DNA of 6,055 bases from assembly GCA_027311205.1 (NCBI GenBank), contig DAICZI010000123.1:1-6055 (forward strand), read 5' to 3'. The notes beneath the pieces were generated by a model. The model was not told the origin of the DNA and did no database searches. It saw nothing but the letters and a program-made list of their open reading frames with translations. The position numbers and the translations under genes were made by a program. This DNA comes from Beijerinckiaceae bacterium. Lineage in GTDB: Bacteria > Pseudomonadota > Alphaproteobacteria > Rhizobiales > Beijerinckiaceae. Shown piece by piece: positions 5,696 through 6,055 of the stretch (its first letter is position 1; each line of letters opens with the position of its first letter).

Positions 5696-5774
5696 GGCTT
5701 TACCCAGCCAGAGACTGCCTTACGGTTCTCGATGGAAGATTGAATTGCGTGTCCGGCAAGGGCTGGTGAAAGCC
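5696..5774. repeat. Imperfect 14-bp inverted repeat between the toxin-antitoxin pair and the AbiJ-like gene
   Basis: GGCTTTACCCAGCC (5696-5709) and GGCTGGTGAAAGCC (5761-5774) are inverted copies matching at 12 of 14 positions, separated by 51 bases. The right arm abuts the stop codon of the AbiJ-like gene (5775-5777). No target-site duplication is visible at the outer ends and no T-run follows, so neither a miniature element nor a terminator is supported by more than the repeat itself. The rest of the 5600-5774 gap holds the toxin promoter and no convincing gene. Confidence 0.45.
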
Positions 5775-6055
5775 TCACGTGCTGAACTTGCTGATGAGAT
5801 AATTTGAAAAAGCGCTGCAACTGACGAGCATAAAGCGCGCATCGGCTTCATCGACTGCGTTGTCGTTGTCCGACAAAGCATGTCTGATGCCAGTGTCGTT
5901 TGTGTATCCGTATATTTTTAGAAAACCATCCTTCAACGAAGGGTGCAATTGATGCTTATTTTCCAAATTCTTTAGTGCGGCACCGAGAGTCGCTCTATCA
6001 TCGCCAGTTATTATTTTTGCAGCGGCTTCGACAGCAGAGATCGATTCTTTCATGC
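5775..6055 (-). CDS. AbiJ-like abortive-infection protein, C-terminal domain (5' part outside window)
   Basis: These are the last 93 or so codons of a gene entering from the right edge. Residues such as KESISAVEAAAKIITGDD, ATLGAALKNLE, LHPSLKDGFLKIYGYTNDT, GIRHALSDND and ARFMLVSCSAFSNYLISK recall the C-terminal helical domain of AbiJ-NTD4/STM4504-type proteins, a group linked to abortive phage infection and often classed as HEPN-like. In those proteins an N-terminal domain of about 150-200 residues precedes this region, so the Met at 6053 is probably internal and the gene continues outside the window. The usual GIRHAL motif is present, but no further His stands at the spacing of the canonical HEPN RNase motif, so nuclease activity cannot be asserted. 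GC is about 46% over 5821-6055, well below the operon to the left, which points to foreign origin. The identification rests on remembered family patterns. Confidence 0.6.
   Translation of the reverse strand, partial: MKESISAVEAAAKIITGDDRATLGAALKNLENKHQLHPSLKDGFLKIYGYTNDTGIRHALSDNDNAVDEADARFMLVSCSAFSNYLISKFST

Noticed and set aside
5640..5775. Possible tRNA or attachment site in the gap between the toxin-antitoxin pair and the AbiJ-like gene
   Set aside because: No cloverleaf, no T-loop GTTCRA-type motif in a matching context and no repeated att core were found.
5679..5807. A 42-codon plus-strand open stretch ending LRVRQGLVKASRAELADEII, possible gene remnant
   Set aside because: It has no start codon with a Shine-Dalgarno sequence, no recognised family, and its 3' part overlaps the AbiJ-like gene in antisense.

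Overview
The window looks like chromosomal DNA of a GC-rich proteobacterium, most likely an alphaproteobacterium. This placement is inferred from codon bias, mostly G/C at third positions, and from general resemblance of the protein families; no marker gene fixes it. The window has two unlike parts.

Part A (1-4995, + strand, GC-rich) is one tightly packed operon. It opens with the 3' end of a periplasmic substrate-binding protein of the branched-chain/hydrophobic amino acid ABC transporter family (HAAT, Liv-type). Both permeases (LivH-like, LivM-like) and both ATPases (LivG-like, LivF-like) follow. The junctions livH/livM, livM/livG and livG/livF are 4-base stop/start overlaps (TTGA, ATGA, ATGA), which suggests translational coupling. 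Next, 31 bases after livF and with its own Shine-Dalgarno sequence, comes a 380-residue FAD-dependent aromatic hydroxylase. It resembles the N-terminal monooxygenase half of salicylyl-CoA 5-hydroxylase/anthraniloyl-CoA monooxygenase and the tryptophan hydroxylase VioD. The set therefore reads as an uptake-plus-first-attack module: the transporter probably imports an aromatic acid or similar compound rather than leucine, and the hydroxylase acts on it or on its CoA thioester. The substrate is an inference.

Part B (about 5068-6055, - strand) is accessory or defence DNA convergent with the operon. A BrnT-type toxin gene overlaps a CopG-type ribbon-helix-helix antitoxin gene. They lie behind a recognisable promoter (TTGACA / TATACA) that overlaps two TTTGTATAT repeats, probable autoregulatory operators. 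Further right, and running off the edge, is the 3' end of a gene whose product looks like the C-terminal domain of AbiJ-like (AbiJ-NTD4/STM4504-type) abortive-infection proteins. Its GC content is clearly lower (about 46% by hand count over 5821-6055, against 68% in a sampled stretch of livF), consistent with horizontal acquisition. A 12/14 inverted repeat separates it from the toxin-antitoxin pair.

No RNA gene, CRISPR array or complete mobile element was found. The most interesting points are the stand-alone hydroxylase tied to a Liv-type transporter, the BrnT-CopG pairing with its visible operator, and the partial AbiJ-like gene at the edge of a possible defence island.
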